This document shows, in pieces, positions 34,069 through 36,193 of a stretch of 36,193 bases of DNA. Below the pieces are notes generated by a model. That model had not been told where the DNA came from, searched no databases, and was given only the letters and a program-made list of their open reading frames with translations. Numbering within the stretch: the first letter of the stretch is position 1; every line of letters begins with the position of its first letter. Source of the DNA: Spirochaetia bacterium (GTDB lineage Bacteria > Spirochaetota > Spirochaetia > Treponematales > Treponemataceae); the NCBI GenBank assembly GCA_900769975.1, contig CAAGIR010000094.1, positions 1 through 36,193 of the forward strand, given 5' to 3'. Both the position numbers and the translations under genes were made by a program.

Positions 34069-34098
34069 ATTATATATTTTTTACTTAAATAATGTCAA
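34069..34098 (-). promoter_or_regulatory. Consensus promoter immediately upstream of cimA
   Basis: On the minus strand TTGACA (34098-34093) and TATAAT (34074-34069) both match sigma70 consensus fully with an 18-bp spacer. Only 6 nt separate the -10 box from the cimA ATG at 34062, so transcription should start at or next to the start codon. Confidence 0.65.
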
Positions 34099-34149
34099 GT
34101 ATAATTTTGTGTTTTTAAGAATTTTCACTAAATTTTGTTATTTTTTTAA

Positions 34150-34287
34150 GGGTGGCTTTTGCTTCATTTCATTACGCAAAAACAGGCTTTGCAGGGTTCC
34201 GCTATCGCTCCAGTCTCCTCACTCCGCTCCACTACGTTCCGCTCCGTTGCGGTGACCGCTACGCGCCCTTCCAATCCTTGCCACTTC
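34150..34287 (+). repeat. Interspersed GC-rich element, copy D (variable-stem family)
   Basis: It begins GGGTGGC, has a short stem TTTTGC / GCAAAA (34157-34162 and 34176-34181, 13-nt loop), then ACAGGCTTTGCAGGGTTCCGCTATCGCT, a GC-rich middle, and ends CCAATCCTTGCCACTTC. Conserved ends match copies B and C; the stem sequence differs. It lies 105 bp upstream of the porin ATG and could be in its leader. Confidence 0.8.
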
Positions 34288-34391
34288 CAAACCCACAACA
34301 CTTTTTTTTAACAAAATATAACAAAAAATTATTCCCGATTTTCACCGATTTCACGACCCATTTTTCCAAAAAAAAAGGAGGATTTTTTCGA

Positions 34392-35489
34392 ATGAAAAAA
34401 ATCGTTGGAATTTTAAGCGCAGCTGCTGTTTTGGCTGCTAGCGTATTTGCTGCTGATGTTTCAGCTAAAGTAAACCTTTTAGGTTCATTGTTCAATTTTA
34501 ATGCTGACGGAAATAAAGTTGGAACTTTGGCTATTGCAGAAGGTGGTTAATCTTGGAATCCAAGTTTTCAAATGTCTGTAAATGGAGATGTATCTGGTGC
34601 TTCTATGTCATTTTATGATGGACAAGCAGGTGGTGCTGTATCAAACGTTAATTATAGCATTTGGTTTAAACCATTTGATATGTTGAAAGTTACTATTGGA
34701 AACTTTTCAACAAATTTGAACCAAGAAACAATTGACTATTCAAACACAGCTACAGGAATTGATTCAAATGGTATTGCTTTATCTCTTAATGCTTCTGGAT
34801 TTTTTGCAGATGTTTTCTTCGCTCCAGGATGGTCTAGTGGAAACTTTGGATGGGATAGAACAAATAATGCTAAATATTGGTTTAGTGTAAAAGATGATAA
34901 AGTTACTTTGGCAGAAACTTATGTAAGAGTTGGTTATTCCGCTGATTTTGGAACAATTAGTGCTTATTATAACTATGTAGGACATCAAGATAATTCTGCT
35001 AATTCATGGGAAACAACACAATGGTCTCAAGACAATGTAATGGATTTTGGAGCTGGTTATAAAAATACTTTTGGTTCTGTAGAAATGTTTGTTAATGCTG
35101 TTGTTGGTATGGCTGACAACAAAATGGGTACAATTCGTGGAGAATTATTTGCAAAAACTCAAATTGATTCATTAAGCTTAGCTGCATTTGTGGTAGGTGG
35201 ATATGCTATGGACCCAGTTATGTACCTTGCAAAAGATAAATTAGCAAATGCAACAACTAAAGATGCAGCATTTGTTGGAGCAACAGCAAAAGTAACATAT
35301 AGTCTTGGTTCAGTAACACCTTATCTTTATGTAAAAGGAAATAACTTCTTAGCTGATTCATTTAGCTTACAAATAAAACCTGGTATCACAGGAAATGTAG
35401 GATCTATGTCTTGGGATTTAGCAATTGACTTTACAGCTCAAGAAAAAATTGTTATTGATATCCCTGTAGTATTTACAGTTGGTTGGTAA
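34392..35489 (+). pseudogene. Outer-membrane porin-like beta-barrel gene interrupted by an in-frame TAA
   Basis: The first 52 codons from ATG 34392 (GGAGG upstream) encode a signal peptide (MKKIVGILSAAAVLAASVFA, cut near residue 20-21) and the first strand DVSAKVNLLGSLFNF. Codon 53 at 34548-34550 is TAA. The same frame then continues without interruption for 312 codons to TAA at 35487-35489 and ends VVFTVGW, the aromatic C-terminus of outer-membrane barrels. Strand-like alternating segments with many Gly, Asn and aromatic residues fill it. The first downstream ATG (34572) has no ribosome binding site. It could be a point nonsense mutation, a sequence error, or a read-through gene. The exact porin family is not recognised. 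Confidence 0.75.
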
Positions 35490-35524
35490 TAAATAATTAC
35501 TAAACAAGATTTTTATTATCATAA

Positions 35525-35556
35525 AAGCACGTCGCAATACGCAGCGTGCTTTTTTT
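35525..35556 (+). terminator. Terminator of the porin gene
   Basis: AAGCACG (35525-35531) pairs with CGTGCTT (35545-35551), loop 13 nt, followed by T residues to 35556. It lies 35 bp after the porin stop. Confidence 0.8.
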
Positions 35557-35653
35557 ATGTTCTTAAACTTTTACCCCAATATTAGCAATTCAAGAGAACA
35601 GATAAAATGGATTTTTTGTTAAAGTCAAATGAGATGCTTGTCAAATAAAACTA

Positions 35654-35693
35654 AGGTCTGTCCCCAATTATGTTTTCAAATAGGGACAGACCT
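35654..35693. repeat. Perfect inverted repeat AGGTCTGTCCC / GGGACAGACCT
   Basis: 11-bp arms at 35654-35664 and 35683-35693 enclose 18 nt. A related GGGGACAGCCCT lies at 35728-35739, and the left arm sequence recurs at about 7650. It is 77 bp from the recombinase stop. It could be a recombinase site, a REP-like palindrome or a terminator, though no T-run follows it. Confidence 0.65.
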
Positions 35694-35769
35694 CAAACAA
35701 CCCCAAAAATTTCCCAGTCAATCAAAAGGGGACAGCCCTCGGTTAAATCATAAAATTTTTTCTAGTCCA

Positions 35770-36193
35770 TCAAGAAATCCCATTCTCTTTTAAGAATAAA
35801 TACAGCGTCGAAGGCGAAACTCCAAGCTGTTTGCTTATTAGTACCTTGCTGTAACCTTCGGCGAGCATTTTCCGCACCGCGCCTTCCTTGCCGTCAAGCT
35901 TGTGGTGACTGTTCTTCTTGCCTTTCGGATGCCCCAGAACCACACCTTCAGCCTTCTTCCGCTTTAAAGCTTCGCTGGTCCTCTGAGAAATAAGCGAACG
36001 TTCAATTTCCGCCGAAATACTGAAGGCAAATGCCAGAACCTTGCTAGGAAGGTCGTCCCCCAGCCTGTAGTTTTCCTTCACCGTATACACCTTGATGCCG
36101 TGGTCCATCAGCACGTTCAGAATTGACATTATCATGAACATACTCCTGCCCAGCCTCGAAAGTTCCGAGCAGATTATGACGTCATTCTTCTTT
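35770..36193 (-). CDS. Serine recombinase (resolvase/invertase family), C-terminal part; 5' end outside window
   Basis: The frame is open to the window edge, upstream of the first Met at 36141, beginning KKNDVIICSELSRLGRS, so the N-terminus is missing. SRLGRS is the conserved arginine motif of the resolvase/invertase catalytic domain. The E-helix region LAFAFSISAEIERSLISQRTSEALKRKKAEG and a C-terminal helix-turn-helix (about the last 35 residues, SKVLISKQLGVSPSTLYLFLK) follow. These enzymes invert, resolve or integrate DNA through a 5'-phosphoserine link. The catalytic Ser lies outside the window. GC content is near one half in sampled lines, well above the neighbouring porin gene, suggesting acquisition by transfer. 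Confidence 0.9.
   Translation of the reverse strand, partial: KKNDVIICSELSRLGRSMFMIMSILNVLMDHGIKVYTVKENYRLGDDLPSKVLAFAFSISAEIERSLISQRTSEALKRKKAEGVVLGHPKGKKNSHHKLDGKEGAVRKMLAEGYSKVLISKQLGVSPSTLYLFLKENGIS

Larger units (their letters stand above)
34063..34391. other. 329-bp divergent region between cimA and the porin gene
   Basis: It contains the cimA promoter at its left edge, the GC-rich repeat copy D at 34150-34287, and an AT-rich leader with a strong AAAGGAGG at about 34374-34381 before the porin ATG. No clear plus-strand promoter was found. A frame open from 34152 through the repeat into the porin is not a real extension, since the porin signal peptide starts at 34392. Confidence 0.6.

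Noticed and set aside
34152..34391. Upstream extension of the porin frame through repeat copy D
   Set aside because: The signal peptide starts at 34392 right after AAAGGAGG, and the upstream codons are translated repeat DNA.
34572..35489. Downstream restart of the porin as a separate gene
   Set aside because: The ATG at 34572 has no ribosome binding site and no signal peptide, so a barrel protein made from it could not be exported.
1..36193. tRNA or rRNA genes
   Set aside because: Reading the intergenic regions on both strands, I found no cloverleaf-like or rRNA-like sequence.

Overview
The window looks like chromosome from a low-GC host-associated spirochaete, most likely a gut or rumen Treponema. 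That is an inference. It rests on AT-rich coding DNA with GC-rich interspersed repeats, a beta-barrel outer-membrane protein ending in an aromatic residue, a BspA-type leucine-rich repeat protein, plant-polysaccharide glycosidases (GH5, GH127), and partner-switching regulators (two SpoIIE-type phosphatases plus a STAS protein) beside ordinary housekeeping genes. No rRNA, tRNA or CRISPR array was found.

Layout. Bases 1-3605 (+) carry an arginine-biosynthesis cluster: the 3' part of argC, a small polysaccharide deacetylase overlapping it by one base, argJ and argB. A 39-bp tandem repeat fills the convergent gap before thrH (-). Bases 4546-7572 (+) hold a membrane-anchored divergent polysaccharide deacetylase, tsaD and an O-methyltransferase. 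Bases 7687-10755 (-) form a four-gene run read lemA, membrane TPM protein, secreted TPM protein, radical SAM protein. Then come adk, a zinc-type solute-binding lipoprotein and leuS (all +), ending at a bidirectional terminator. Bases 15892-20103 (-) form a tightly coupled signalling operon of two phosphatases and a STAS protein. Bases 20285-24389 (-) hold grpE, dnaK and dnaJ, with a terminator between dnaK and dnaJ. A GH127-type glycosidase (+) follows.

Bases 26578-34062 (-) hold cimA, leuB, a GH5 cellulase, an LRR protein and ilvD. Citramalate synthase, LeuB and IlvD fit isoleucine synthesis through citramalate. The cellulase and LRR genes sit between leuB and ilvD with gaps of only 9-30 bp. 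The right end holds a porin-like gene interrupted by an in-frame TAA, and the 3' part of a serine recombinase of visibly higher GC that runs off the window.

Most notable observations: (1) three intergenic elements (10882, 11921, 34150) share conserved ends, but each contains a different, self-complementary stem just inside the left end, which suggests selection on structure rather than sequence; (2) the porin gene has a clean in-frame stop at codon 53 with an intact frame afterwards; (3) cimA has a perfect-consensus promoter whose -10 box lies 6 bases from the start codon and no ribosome binding site, suggesting a leaderless mRNA; (4) polysaccharide-degradation and adhesion-type genes are embedded in a branched-chain amino acid gene run.
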